Below, in pieces: positions 55,619 through 64,000 of a DNA stretch of 64,000 nucleotides. The notes beneath the pieces are model-generated. The model did not search any database. It had not been told where the DNA came from and saw nothing but the letters and a program-made list of their open reading frames with translations. Origin of the DNA: Grimontia celer (GTDB taxonomy: Bacteria > Pseudomonadota > Gammaproteobacteria > Enterobacterales > Vibrionaceae). The number at the start of each line of letters is the position of its first letter. Position 1 is the stretch's first letter. The position numbers and the translations under genes are program-made. The stretch lies in assembly GCF_900055185.1 (NCBI RefSeq), contig NZ_FIZX01000001.1:1860001-1924000 (forward strand), read 5' to 3'.

Positions 55619-56116
55619 TTTATTACCTTTAAGGTCCATGTTGTAAGAACTGGGACCGAGGTTAACGCCAGAATAAAACTTGCGAAATAATTATATTGAA
55701 TCCGTTCAACTCAGGTTCAGGTTAATTGGAAAATTCACATATTCCCGAAATCAACAATAACCACCATGAGTTAATTCACAACTATAAATAAAAATATCAA
55801 ATTAGAATGAAATATTAATTAATTCATCACTCTATTCAGTTGATATTCAGGAAGTACTAAATTCGGTTGAGAGAAATACTGAAAGACAACTTATTCAACT
55901 TACATTAAGGTTCGAGGCGTAAAGTCATTATCAAAGGTAGGCGTCTCAACGCATCACGTCTTGCCTTGCTTAAGCTTCGCTTACTGCTGGTTTCCTGAAG
56001 GCACAAGTTTCATTTCCTGTCCTTGAATGACGCTTGTTGGTTTATCTCCCCTCTGTAACGGTTGGGCCTTCCCTCAACTCCTTCGGGAAACCATTTTTTT
56101 GCCAAGCTTGCTCCAC
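55619..56116. other. Long region between the two porin genes
   Basis: It must contain the promoter of the first porin. No coding frame of quality is seen. A weak stem TTCCC/GGGAA followed by seven T's at about 56069-56102 on the plus strand could end a short plus-strand transcript (an sRNA), but I see no promoter for it. Confidence 0.4.
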
Positions 56117-56147
56117 AAAAAAGCGGAGCATCAGCTCCGCTTTTTTT
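56117..56147 (-). terminator. Intrinsic terminator of the second porin gene
   Basis: A 7-bp GC-rich stem GCGGAGC/GCTCCGC, extended by A-T pairs, around an ATCA loop. The U-run on the minus strand comes from the A-run at 56117-56122. Confidence 0.88.
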
Positions 56148-56167
56148 ACCTTCTGTCGATAGAGATG

Positions 56168-57136
56168 TCAGAATTTGTAACGAACCCCCGCCTGCATCTG
56201 ATCATCATTCTGCTTGCCATCGAGACGATTGAACTCATAGCCTGCGTACCCAACAAAGTTGTCAGTGACGTTGTAAACACCTTCTACCGCGTTGTAATCC
56301 ACATCATGCGAAGCATTATCTGAATCTCGGTAGTTAAAGACATATCGGAAAATAACGTCATTGATGTCATACGCCAGAGCAATCTCGTAACCGTCTACAT
56401 CTACGTTATCAACTTCGCCCGCAACGTACAGAGCACCAATATAGAAATCACTGAAGGTATACGATAGAGCAACGTCATACTGATCGACCTCCACACTGGC
56501 TAAGCCCACCCCAGTTCTTTGGTCGCCAGAAACATACCCGACACCGAAATCCAACCCTATAGGGCTCTCATAGAGCACCGAACCACCAGCAGTGTCGTTG
56601 TCTTTCTCATCCGCAGCAACATAGTTGAGAGTGACCGTCAGACCGACTGGCATTTCCAGCATATAGACAAAGTTGTTTTCTCTTTTGTCTTGATTGCCTT
56701 CAATAATGTCAGCCGCGCTGCCACCAAAGGTTTCCATAATATCCGTGAAGTCGGTCAGAATGACCTGAGAAGAGTCCTGCTTACCGTAGGAGAACGCACC
56801 AAAGTTGGTGTCAAAGCCAGCGTACATATAGCGGTTTTCGATATCGGAGCTGTCTGACGTCATTTCCGCTTCGTAAAAGCCAAAGACACTAAGATTATCA
56901 TTAACCTTGGTTACACCATCAAAGTGGAGACGAGCCCGGCTAATGTCATTGAATGAGCTGTTGCCATTCGCATTACCATTTTCATCCACTTCATTTGCAT
57001 CAGACACATTGAATCTGGGTTCGATACGACCGCCTATATCGAGCGCTGACTCATCACTGGAGTAAACAGTGTATGCATAAGTGTTAAAGCCAACTGCCGC
57101 GCCAATAATCGACGCTGTAATCATCGTTTTTTTCAT
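56168..57136 (-). CDS. General porin, paralogue of the neighbouring OmpU-like gene
   Basis: 322 residues. Signal peptide MKKTMITASIIGAAVGFNTYA-YTV. It shares most barrel strands with the porin at 54665-55618: DIGGRIEPRFNVSDANE, SFNDISRARLHFDG, FGFYEAEM, YMYAGFDTNFGAFSYGKQDSSQVILTDFTDI, with a C-terminal Phe (GVRYKF). Differences concentrate in the loops, such as the N-terminal EVDENGNANGNS insertion and GDQRTGVGLASVEVD. It probably arose by tandem duplication, and its different loops would alter permeability or phage recognition. Each gene has its own terminator. Confidence 0.9.
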   Translation of the reverse strand: MKKTMITASIIGAAVGFNTYAYTVYSSDESALDIGGRIEPRFNVSDANEVDENGNANGNSSFNDISRARLHFDGVTKVNDNLSVFGFYEAEMTSDSSDIENRYMYAGFDTNFGAFSYGKQDSSQVILTDFTDIMETFGGSAADIIEGNQDKRENNFVYMLEMPVGLTVTLNYVAADEKDNDTAGGSVLYESPIGLDFGVGYVSGDQRTGVGLASVEVDQYDVALSYTFSDFYIGALYVAGEVDNVDVDGYEIALAYDINDVIFRYVFNYRDSDNASHDVDYNAVEGVYNVTDNFVGYAGYEFNRLDGKQNDDQMQAGVRYKF

Positions 57137-57429
57137 TTCAATCCATCCCTGCGGCTTTACAGCCGCTTGAGTTCCATCAAAACAACTGCACGTAATCGCG
57201 CCTACAACGATTAGAAAAATAATTACGACAAGCGCCTAAACATCATGCCTAGAATCGCTCAAAGCCACTAAAAATGGGCTCCCATAAGTGAGATTATGAA
57301 AACAAACTCAATGAATAAGTGCTCTTATAGAAGTGTCGATGATGAATAGAAGGATTTAGGTGTCTTCATGCAAACAATTTGAGGAGTACTTTTTTTGATT
57401 AAGACAATGCACAAGGGAAGGAAGGAAAT
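57137..57429. other. Intergenic region upstream of the second porin
   Basis: No gene is seen on either strand. It carries the porin promoter and leader and the end of the cysS transcript. Confidence 0.55.
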
Positions 57430-57458
57430 AAAAAACGGAGCTCGAAGCTCCGTTTTTT
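57430..57458 (-). terminator. Intrinsic terminator of cysS
   Basis: A 12-bp stem AAAAACGGAGCT/AGCTCCGTTTTT with a 3-base loop. It is symmetrical, so it may also stop transcription from the other side. Confidence 0.9.
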
Positions 57459-57475
57459 ATTCTAAGCAATATGGC

Positions 57476-58858
57476 TTATTTACGACGCCAAGTGGTACCT
57501 GCTGCACCGTCTTCCAGAACGATACCCATAGCAGTCAATGCATCACGCGCTGAGTCTGCTGCCGCCCAATCTTTGCTTGCACGCGCATCATTACGTGCTT
57601 TGATCAGAGCTTCGATTTCCGCCACTTCATCATCGCCACCTGCATTGCCTTGCAGGAACGCTTCTGGGTCTTGCTCCAGCAAACCAAGCACTTCTGCCAG
57701 TTCACGCATGCGCGCTGCCAGTTTCGAAGCCGCCTCCACATCTTCCGCTTTCAGGCGGTTGATTTCACGCGCCATGTCGAACAGCACTGAATACGCTTCT
57801 GGCGTGTTGAAGTCATCGTCCATCGCGGCTTTGAAGCGCTCGATGAAGTCTTCACCGCCTTCTGCCGTCACAGACAGATCAAGGCCACGCAGTGAAGTGT
57901 AAAGACGCTCCATTGACGCACGTGCTTGCTTAAGGTTCTCTTCGCTATAGTTCAGCTGGCTACGGTAATGACCAGACATTAGGAAGTAACGAACAGTTTC
58001 CGCATCGTAGTGAGCGAGTACATCACGGATAGTGAAGAAGTTACCCAGTGATTTGGACATCTTCTCACGGTCAATCATCACCATACCGCTGTGCATCCAG
58101 GTATTCACATACTGGGTGTCATGTGCACAGCAAGATTGCGCGATTTCATTCTCGTGGTGTGGGAACGTCAGGTCTGAACCACCACCGTGGATATCAAAGT
58201 GATTACCCAGAATCGCCGAGTTCATTGCAGAACATTCAATGTGCCAGCCCGGGCGGCCTGGGCCCCATGGCGATTCCCAAGTCGGTTCACCTGGCTTAGA
58301 CATTTTCCACAGTACGAAGTCCAACGGGCTTTTCTTCGCTTCTTCCACATCAACACGTGCACCTGCCTGAAGCTGATCCAAGTCCTGACGTGACAGCTTG
58401 CCGTATTCGTCAAACTTCGCGACTTCGAACAGCACGTCGCCGTTAGAAGCAACATAAGCGAAACCGCGCTCAATCAGACGCTCCACCAGCGCAATGATTT
58501 CATCGATGTACTGAGTGGCGCGCGGTTCAATATCTGGACGTTTCATGTTCAGCGCATCAAAGTCAGCATACATTTCACCGATCAGACGCTCAGTCAGTGA
58601 ATCACAGCTTTCACCATTTTCAGCAGCTCGCTTGATGATCTTGTCGTCAATGTCTGTGATATTACGAACAAACTTCAGGTCATAACCAAGGAAACGCAGG
58701 TAACGCGACACCACGTCAAATGACACAAAGGTGCGGCCGTGGCCGATGTGACACAAATCGTAAATGGTAACCCCACACACATACATGCCAACCTTGCCAG
58801 GATGAATAGGTTTGAATTCTTCTTTTTGCTTGGTGAGGGAGTTGTAAATCTTCAACAT
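57476..58858 (-). CDS. cysS: Cysteinyl-tRNA synthetase
   Basis: 460 residues (E. coli 461). The start is ATG 58858, where [15 protein letters not shown] aligns with the E. coli start; an ATG at 58876 adds six residues without family similarity. Class I synthetase marks: zinc/Cys site [15 protein letters not shown] box CHIGHGRTF near residue 33, KMSKS loop [10 protein letters not shown] near residue 266, and HIECSAMN and HHENEIAQS zinc ligands. It charges tRNA-Cys. It is divergent from ppiB, a conserved neighbourhood. Confidence 0.97.
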   Translation of the reverse strand: MLKIYNSLTKQKEEFKPIHPGKVGMYVCGVTIYDLCHIGHGRTFVSFDVVSRYLRFLGYDLKFVRNITDIDDKIIKRAAENGESCDSLTERLIGEMYADFDALNMKRPDIEPRATQYIDEIIALVERLIERGFAYVASNGDVLFEVAKFDEYGKLSRQDLDQLQAGARVDVEEAKKSPLDFVLWKMSKPGEPTWESPWGPGRPGWHIECSAMNSAILGNHFDIHGGGSDLTFPHHENEIAQSCCAHDTQYVNTWMHSGMVMIDREKMSKSLGNFFTIRDVLAHYDAETVRYFLMSGHYRSQLNYSEENLKQARASMERLYTSLRGLDLSVTAEGGEDFIERFKAAMDDDFNTPEAYSVLFDMAREINRLKAEDVEAASKLAARMRELAEVLGLLEQDPEAFLQGNAGGDDEVAEIEALIKARNDARASKDWAAADSARDALTAMGIVLEDGAAGTTWRRK

Positions 58859-59082
58859 GGTAGTCGGGTTACCCATTACAAATTAAATGATAAGTCGAAT
58901 GGCATATTACACCTTTTCCGCCGTCTTTAGGCAAGGGTGAACAAAGGTACGCACACATTTAAAGCAAGCAGGCACTATGCTGAGTCATGAGACTGATTTT
59001 TCTGGTGGGATCAGTTGAATGTCACGACCACTAGGATAGAATCAAACGTTCAAAGCTAAACGCGAATTTATAGGAACAAATC

Positions 59083-59580
59083 ATGGTTACGCTTCATACC
59101 AACTTTGGTGATATCAAAATCCAACTGAACAGCGAAAAAGCGCCAGCAACTGCAGAGAACTTCCTGCAATACTGCCGTGACGGTTTCTACAACGGTACTC
59201 TGTTCCACCGCGTAATTGACGGTTTCATGATTCAGGGCGGCGGCATGGCGTCTGGCATGCAAGAGAAAGAAACCCGCGCATCTATCAAAAACGAAGCTAA
59301 CAACGGTCTGAGCAACAAAGTCGGTACCATTGCAATGGCACGTACTATGGAGCCGCATTCTGCTAGCTCTCAGTTCTTCATCAACGTGAACAACAACACC
59401 TTCCTGGATTTCAAATCAGAAACGCCTGACGGTTGGGGTTACTGTGTATTCGGTGAAGTGGTTGAAGGTATGGACGTAGTTAACAAGATCAAAGACGTTG
59501 CTACCGGTAACTGGGGCTACGTTCATCAGGACGTACCTGTAGAAGAAGTGCTTATCGAAAGCGTGACTATCGAAGAATAA
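59083..59580 (+). CDS. ppiB: Cytoplasmic peptidyl-prolyl isomerase B (cyclophilin)
   Basis: 165 residues (E. coli PpiB 164). No signal peptide, so it is the cytoplasmic cyclophilin. The active-site signature is [13 protein letters not shown] near residue 45, followed by [11 protein letters not shown] near residue 92. It speeds proline isomerisation in protein folding. It is divergent from cysS and precedes lpxH by 42 bases, an order conserved in enterics. Confidence 0.96.
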   Translation: MVTLHTNFGDIKIQLNSEKAPATAENFLQYCRDGFYNGTLFHRVIDGFMIQGGGMASGMQEKETRASIKNEANNGLSNKVGTIAMARTMEPHSASSQFFINVNNNTFLDFKSETPDGWGYCVFGEVVEGMDVVNKIKDVATGNWGYVHQDVPVEEVLIESVTIEE

Positions 59581-59588
59581 GGCACTGA

Positions 59589-59612
59589 AGGGCAGCAAGC
59601 ACTTGCTGCCCT
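59589..59612 (+). promoter_or_regulatory. Intercistronic hairpin between ppiB and lpxH
   Basis: GGGCAGCAAG pairs with CTTGCTGCCC across a very tight loop; CTCATAATAT follows without a T-run. It is unlikely to terminate fully, and probably protects the ppiB message or tunes lpxH. Confidence 0.6.
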
Positions 59613-59622
59613 CATAATATCT

Positions 59623-60345
59623 ATGACCGTATTATTTATATCTGATCTCCACCTCAGTCCTTCCCATCCTGAAATTACCCAGTGTTTTCTCCGTTTCCTC
59701 AATGAGGAGGCGCCGAAAGCAAGCGCACTTTACGTGCTGGGTGACTTGTTCGAGTCCTGGATTGGCGATGACGATGGAACCCCACTTCAAATTGAAGTTG
59801 CTGACGCATTCAAAGCGCTCAGCGATAAGGGGGTACCGATTTACTTCATTCACGGAAACCGGGATTTTCTGGTCGGTAAACGGTTTGCCAAAGCATCAGG
59901 CATGACATTACTCCCCGAACACAAAGTGATCGATCTGTTCGGCAAACCGACATTGATCATGCATGGCGATACGCTGTGTATTCAGGATGAAGCTTACCAA
60001 CGCTACCGCAAGAAAGTGCACAACCCTTTCATTCAGTGGCTGTTTTTTAGATTACCGCTATCAGTAAGACGCCGCATCGGTGAGAAGATCAGGGCTGGCA
60101 GCACTAAGAGCAATCAGGAAAAGTCTGAAGACATCATGGATGTGGATCAATCTGAAGTCCTGCGCGTAATGAAAGAAAGCGGTGTGAAACAGCTTATACA
60201 CGGTCATACGCACCGCCCGGATATTCATGACATTCAACTCGACACTGATCCGGCTCAACGAATTGTACTCGGCGATTGGTACACTCAAGGTTCAGTTTTG
60301 GTCTGTACCGAAGAAGGCTGCTCACTGCAAACACGCGCGTTTTAA
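59623..60345 (+). CDS. lpxH: UDP-2,3-diacylglucosamine diphosphatase
   Basis: 240 residues (E. coli 240). It removes UMP from UDP-diacylglucosamine in lipid A synthesis. Metallophosphoesterase motifs in order: FISDLHLSP (DxH), VLGDLFESWIGDDD, IHGNRDFLVG, LIMHGDTLC and HGHTHRPDI. It acts at the inner face of the inner membrane. It is downstream of ppiB with a hairpin between. Confidence 0.96.
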   Translation: MTVLFISDLHLSPSHPEITQCFLRFLNEEAPKASALYVLGDLFESWIGDDDGTPLQIEVADAFKALSDKGVPIYFIHGNRDFLVGKRFAKASGMTLLPEHKVIDLFGKPTLIMHGDTLCIQDEAYQRYRKKVHNPFIQWLFFRLPLSVRRRIGEKIRAGSTKSNQEKSEDIMDVDQSEVLRVMKESGVKQLIHGHTHRPDIHDIQLDTDPAQRIVLGDWYTQGSVLVCTEEGCSLQTRAF

Positions 60346-60512
60346 AATTCAGATGCAATTCGCGCGCTGTTGATTACGCCGTCAAGATGAGAAAAGTATT
60401 AGTTTCCTCATTATTTTTCTTCGCGAAATATCAACCTTTATTAGCACTCTCGAATATGAGACTTGCTATACACTTAGTTTCGTAATCCTCTTTAAGGAAT
60501 TGTTGGCATTCT

Positions 60513-61121
60513 ATGCGTTCAAACATTGCACGACAGGCGATCTATAACTCCGAGCACACGATAGTTGCCTACGAGTTACTGTTTCGCGAAGGCTGTCGTG
60601 ATTCTTTTCCTTGTGTGGAATCAGAAATCGCCACCGCAAGCGTACTGAAAGATCTCTTCTCCGAATCCAATAAAGGCGTCACACACGTTTCTGATGGACT
60701 GCCCTGCTTCGTTAACTTTTGTTATGAAAGCCTTACCCAAGGTAAAGCGCTTAGCTATCCGGTGGAAGATCTTGTCGTGGAAGTGCTGGAAGATTGCCCA
60801 GCAGATGCTTCGTTATATACGGCATTGGAAGGTCTCAAATCGCGGGGATACCAAATCGCCTTTGACGATTTTATTCCTTCTTCCGACTGGATCCCTTTTC
60901 TACGTTTGGCGGATTACGTCAAAATCGATTTTCGCGCACAAACCCTGTCGGAGATCGCCCAGTTTGTTGCCAAATACCGCAAGCGTTTTGCTTTTAAACT
61001 GCTGGCAGAAAAGATTGAAACAGACGATGAATACCACGCAGCGCTTGAAATGGGCTTCGACCTGTTTCAGGGCTATCAGTTAAGTAAGCCTGAGCGCATT
61101 TTCTTTTCAAACGTTGCTTAA
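60513..61121 (+). CDS. Stand-alone EAL-domain protein of the YuxH type
   Basis: 202 residues. It has only the EAL half of the YuxH (EAL-HDOD) family and ends at the point where the HDOD domain would begin (YQLSKPERIFF). The EAL motif is AYELLFR; other positions keep VNF, VVEVLED, IAFDDF, YVKIDF and LLAEKIET. The usual DDFG is DDFI and the AEGVE is AEKIE, so phosphodiesterase activity is doubtful, and it may bind c-di-GMP or a partner. AAGGA lies 14 bases before the start, somewhat far. It converges on mmsA with a shared terminator. Confidence 0.82.
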   Translation: MRSNIARQAIYNSEHTIVAYELLFREGCRDSFPCVESEIATASVLKDLFSESNKGVTHVSDGLPCFVNFCYESLTQGKALSYPVEDLVVEVLEDCPADASLYTALEGLKSRGYQIAFDDFIPSSDWIPFLRLADYVKIDFRAQTLSEIAQFVAKYRKRFAFKLLAEKIETDDEYHAALEMGFDLFQGYQLSKPERIFFSNVA

Positions 61122-61143
61122 CGTTCAATCAGTACCCCACATG

Positions 61144-61172
61144 AAAAAAGGAACCGTCCGGTTCCTTTTTTC
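61144..61172. terminator. Bidirectional terminator between the EAL gene and mmsA
   Basis: An 11-bp stem AAAAAGGAACC/GGTTCCTTTTT around GTCC, with A-run and T-run on the two sides. Confidence 0.9.
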
Positions 61173-61189
61173 TTTCAGGTAAATTGCCA

Positions 61190-62674
61190 TTATTTCATAG
61201 TCGGCATGATGAAATCGGCGTTTGCCCTGAGCCCGGTTGGCCACCGTGCAGTGATCGCCTTACGTCTAGTGTAGAAACGCACACCATCTGGACCATGCAC
61301 ATGAAGTGAACCAAACAGCGAGCGCTTCCAGCCGCCAAAGCTGTGGAATGCCATTGGCACAGGGATGGGCACATTCACACCAACCATACCTACCTGAATC
61401 TCATGGCAGAACTGGCGGGCTGCATCGCCATTTTGGGTAAAGATTGCCGTACCGTTACCAAACTCATGTTCGTTGATCAGTTTTACCGCCGTCGCATAAT
61501 CCGGTACGCGAACCACGGATAGCACAGGTCCAAAAATTTCGTCGCGGTAGATAGTCATCTCTGGAGTAACGTTGTCGAACAGACAGCCGCCCAGAAAGTA
61601 CCCGTCTCCGCCTTCGCCCTGAATACCACGACCATCAACGAGGAGGTCCGCTCCCTCTTCCACACCTTTCGAGACATAGCCTTCCACTTTGCTCAGGTGC
61701 TCTTTCGTTACCAAAGGCCCCATTTCCATGCCTTCAATCACGCCATTACCAACACGAAGCTCTCTAACTTTTGGCGTCAGCTTTTCAATCAGGACATCTG
61801 CCACATTGCCTACCGCAACCGCCACAGAAATCGCCATGCAGCGCTCACCGGCAGAACCGTAAGCCGCGCCCATCAAAGCCGCAACCGCTTGATCGAGGTC
61901 CGCATCTGGCATCACCACCATGTGGTTTTTCGCGCCGCCCAATGCCTGAACACGCTTACCGTGCGCCGATGCCGTGCTGTAGATGTATTCTGCAATCGGG
62001 GTAGAACCCACGAAGCTGACCGCTTGCACATATGGGTTAGTCAGCAACACATCTACTGCTTCTTTATCACCGTTAACGACATTAAATACACCATCAGGTA
62101 ATCCCGCTTCAGTCAGCAGCTCTGCGATACGTAGCGTTGAACTTGGATCTTTTTCCGAAGGCTTCATCACGAAGGTGTTACCACAGGCAATGGCAATCGG
62201 GAACATCCACATTGGCACCATCACCGGGAAATTAAATGGCGAAATCCCTGCCACCACACCCAATGGCTGATTGAGCGACCAGGCATCAATACCCGAGCCA
62301 ATTTGCTCTGTCATCTCGCCTTTCAATAAATGAGGAATACCGCAGGCAAACTCGACGACTTCAAGCCCACGGGTTAACTCGCCTTTGGCATCTTCCAGCA
62401 CTTTGCCATGCTCTTTGGTGATGAGCGCTGCCAACTCGTCGATGTTTTCTTCCACCAGCGCCTTGAATTTAAACATCACGCGGGCACGGCGAAGTGGCGA
62501 CATTTCAGACCACGCTGGAAAAGCGGCTTTGGCAGAAGCAATCGCAGCTTCGGTTTCGGCAACTGATGCCAAAGAGACTTCGCCACTTTGCTCGCCTGTC
62601 GCTGGGTTGAACAGCGCTTGTTTTCGCTCGCTTTCCTCTGTGTATTTGCCATCAATATAATGCGTTACAGACAT
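61190..62674 (-). CDS. mmsA: CoA-acylating methylmalonate-semialdehyde dehydrogenase
   Basis: 494 residues of the aldehyde dehydrogenase superfamily. The MmsA subgroup is shown by [17 protein letters not shown], with the catalytic Cys near residue 280, and by [14 protein letters not shown]. It turns methylmalonate semialdehyde into propionyl-CoA, or malonate semialdehyde into acetyl-CoA, with NAD and CoA. It is 20 bases downstream of an omega-aminotransferase in the same direction, which would supply the semialdehyde from beta-alanine or a similar amine. Confidence 0.93.
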   Translation of the reverse strand: MSVTHYIDGKYTEESERKQALFNPATGEQSGEVSLASVAETEAAIASAKAAFPAWSEMSPLRRARVMFKFKALVEENIDELAALITKEHGKVLEDAKGELTRGLEVVEFACGIPHLLKGEMTEQIGSGIDAWSLNQPLGVVAGISPFNFPVMVPMWMFPIAIACGNTFVMKPSEKDPSSTLRIAELLTEAGLPDGVFNVVNGDKEAVDVLLTNPYVQAVSFVGSTPIAEYIYSTASAHGKRVQALGGAKNHMVVMPDADLDQAVAALMGAAYGSAGERCMAISVAVAVGNVADVLIEKLTPKVRELRVGNGVIEGMEMGPLVTKEHLSKVEGYVSKGVEEGADLLVDGRGIQGEGGDGYFLGGCLFDNVTPEMTIYRDEIFGPVLSVVRVPDYATAVKLINEHEFGNGTAIFTQNGDAARQFCHEIQVGMVGVNVPIPVPMAFHSFGGWKRSLFGSLHVHGPDGVRFYTRRKAITARWPTGLRANADFIMPTMK

Positions 62675-62694
62675 ATCCTTATATCCCCTTACAG

Positions 62695-64000
62695 TTAAAT
62701 CGCTTGCTTGATGGCGCGTTCCAGCGTGCTGACCATCTGATCGATATGTTTCGATTCCATAATAAGTGGCGGCGACATGGCGATAATGTCGCCGGAAGCG
62801 CGAACTAACACGCCATCGTAGAAGCAGCGTGTAAAGATGTCGTAGCCGCGTTTACCGATTCCCTCACTGCTCGGAGCAAACTGAATGCCGGCAATCAAGC
62901 CAGTGTTTCGAACATCAATCACATTCGGCAAATTATCGAGCGAATGCAGTGCTTCTTCCCATTCGGTTTCCAACTGCCTTGCACGCTCGAATAGGTTCTC
63001 GTCACGGTAAATATCGAGCGTCGCCAGCGCCGCTGCTGCCGCGACTGGGTGACCGGAATAGGTGTAACCATGGAATAGCTCAATCGTGTCTTCCGGCGCC
63101 GTATTCATGCAGGCATCGTAAATACTCTCGCTCACCATCACCGCGCCCATTGGGATCGCGCCATTGGTCAGGGCTTTTGCGGTAGTAATGATGTCTGGCG
63201 TGACATCCCAGCGCTGCGACGCAAAGGCATCACCCACACGGCCGAAGCCTGTGATTACTTCATCAAAGATCAGCAGAATATCGTGTTTAGCGGTAATTTC
63301 ACGAAGACGTTTTAGATAACCTTTTGGCGGGAGAATAACGCCGCCCGAGCCTGACATTGGCTCAACCATCACTGCCGCGATATTTTCTGCACCGTGCAGC
63401 GCAATCAGCTGTTCCAGCACTTCTGCTCGTTCGATACCGTGTTCTGGCAAACCTTTCGAAAAGGCATTGCGTTCTATGTCCAGTGTATGTGGAAGATGTG
63501 CAACACTCGGCAGCAATTGACTATTAAACGCTTTGCGGTTATTCACCATGCCGCCCACTGAAATACCGCCAAAACCTGTTCCGTGATAGCCCTGCTCACG
63601 ACCAATAAACATGGTGCGATTGGCATGACCACGGGCCCGCTGATAGGCCAGTGCAATTTTCAACGCCGTATCGGCAGATTCAGAGCCAGAATTGGTGAAG
63701 AACACGCGGTTCAAATCGGCAGGTGCTAATTCTGCTAAACGCTCGGCGAGTTCAAATGGGAGAGGATGCCCCATCTGGAAGGTTGGCGCATAGTCGAGTT
63801 CTTTGATCTGTTTACTTACGGCATCAGTGATTTGATCACGGCTATGACCCGCGTTGCAGCACCACAATCCGGCCGTCGAATCTAGCACTGAATTCCCCTC
63901 AACGTCGGTGTAATACATGCCTTCCGCTTTTGCGAGTAATCTTGGCGTGGTTTTGTACTGACGGTTTGCGGTGAAAGGCATCCAGAAGTTATCCAGACGT
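62695..64000 (-). CDS. Class III omega-amino acid:pyruvate aminotransferase (5' end outside window)
   Basis: At least 434 residues; the frame stays open to the window edge (RLDNFW before the first Met at 63981). The phrase [10 protein letters not shown] is typical of beta-alanine:pyruvate transaminases a dozen or so residues in, so only a short N-terminal piece is missing. PLP-enzyme marks: [44 protein letters not shown], and [15 protein letters not shown] with the PLP Lys. It transfers the amino group of beta-alanine or another omega-amine to pyruvate, yielding a semialdehyde for MmsA. The two genes form an operon. Confidence 0.92.
   Translation of the reverse strand, partial: RLDNFWMPFTANRQYKTTPRLLAKAEGMYYTDVEGNSVLDSTAGLWCCNAGHSRDQITDAVSKQIKELDYAPTFQMGHPLPFELAERLAELAPADLNRVFFTNSGSESADTALKIALAYQRARGHANRTMFIGREQGYHGTGFGGISVGGMVNNRKAFNSQLLPSVAHLPHTLDIERNAFSKGLPEHGIERAEVLEQLIALHGAENIAAVMVEPMSGSGGVILPPKGYLKRLREITAKHDILLIFDEVITGFGRVGDAFASQRWDVTPDIITTAKALTNGAIPMGAVMVSESIYDACMNTAPEDTIELFHGYTYSGHPVAAAAALATLDIYRDENLFERARQLETEWEEALHSLDNLPNVIDVRNTGLIAGIQFAPSSEGIGKRGYDIFTRCFYDGVLVRASGDIIAMSPPLIMESKHIDQMVSTLERAIKQAI

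Noticed and set aside
56027-56104. Possible plus-strand sRNA ending in seven T's between the porin genes
   Set aside because: The stem before the T-run is only 5 bp, and I see no promoter or family resemblance to VrrA or MicX.

Overview
The window reads as a chromosomal segment of a marine gammaproteobacterium, most likely a member of the Vibrionaceae. Grimontia or Enterovibrio would fit, but the genus is a guess from memory of gene content. Supporting signs are the complete mannosylglycerate module mngR/mngA/mngB, the divergent ppsR/ppsA pair, adhE next to a marC/ychE gene, two OmpU-like porins, a ToxR/ToxS-like pair beside ompA, many GGDEF proteins, and the core genes cysS, ppiB and lpxH. 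Base composition is moderate throughout, except for one strongly AT-rich stretch at about 3.2-6.7 kb.

Layout. 1-2.8 kb: the end of a LysR regulator, an exported alpha/beta hydrolase and a membrane-anchored AraC regulator. 2.9-7.6 kb: a three-gene AT-rich surface-glycan cluster (GT-C-like membrane protein, GT2-GtrA fusion, methyltransferase). It lies between a broken 3' fragment of a LysR gene and an intact close relative of that gene in the same orientation. 7.7-16.8 kb: ppsR/ppsA (gluconeogenic PEP synthesis and its control), then mngR and mngAB (uptake and hydrolysis of mannosylglycerate). 16.9-20.3 kb: a chemoreceptor and galE. 20.6-31.9 kb: two LysR/amidohydrolase divergent pairs. Between them lie a PAP2 phosphatase, a 1306-residue RTX protein with a duplicated propeller-like domain, and tRNA-Ser(UGA) followed by two 191-bp tandem repeats that each copy the last 20 nt of the tRNA. 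31.9-37.5 kb: pstSCAB for phosphate uptake and a divergent, catalytically broken LMW-PTP-like protein. 37.5-43.5 kb: three GGDEF proteins, a photolyase/cryptochrome, a ferredoxin and a YoaK-type membrane protein. 43.7-48.6 kb: a homocysteine/cysteine synthase, the ToxRS-like pair, a MITE-like element in the ompA 3' region, ompA and an unknown gene. 48.9-54.6 kb: a degenerate SDR, adhE with candidate FNR and CRP sites upstream, marC and a K+ channel with a C-terminal zinc ribbon. 54.7-64 kb: two paralogous porins, cysS, ppiB-lpxH, a stand-alone EAL protein, and an mmsA/omega-aminotransferase operon that runs off the right edge.

Genes that work together: PpsR controls PpsA by reversible phosphorylation. 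MngR represses mngAB until mannosyl-glycerate-6-phosphate appears. PstS delivers phosphate to the PstCAB transporter. The aminotransferase and MmsA form a semialdehyde-to-CoA-ester pathway, probably for beta-alanine or valine breakdown. The GGDEF and EAL proteins feed c-di-GMP signalling.

Most of the window is ordinary core genome. The strongest unusual signals are the tRNA-tail repeats (the same arrangement as the tyrT/rtT repeats of E. coli but at a different tRNA), the LysR-flanked glycan island, the MITE that separates ompA from its terminator, the double-propeller RTX protein, and several catalytically broken enzymes beside their functional neighbours.
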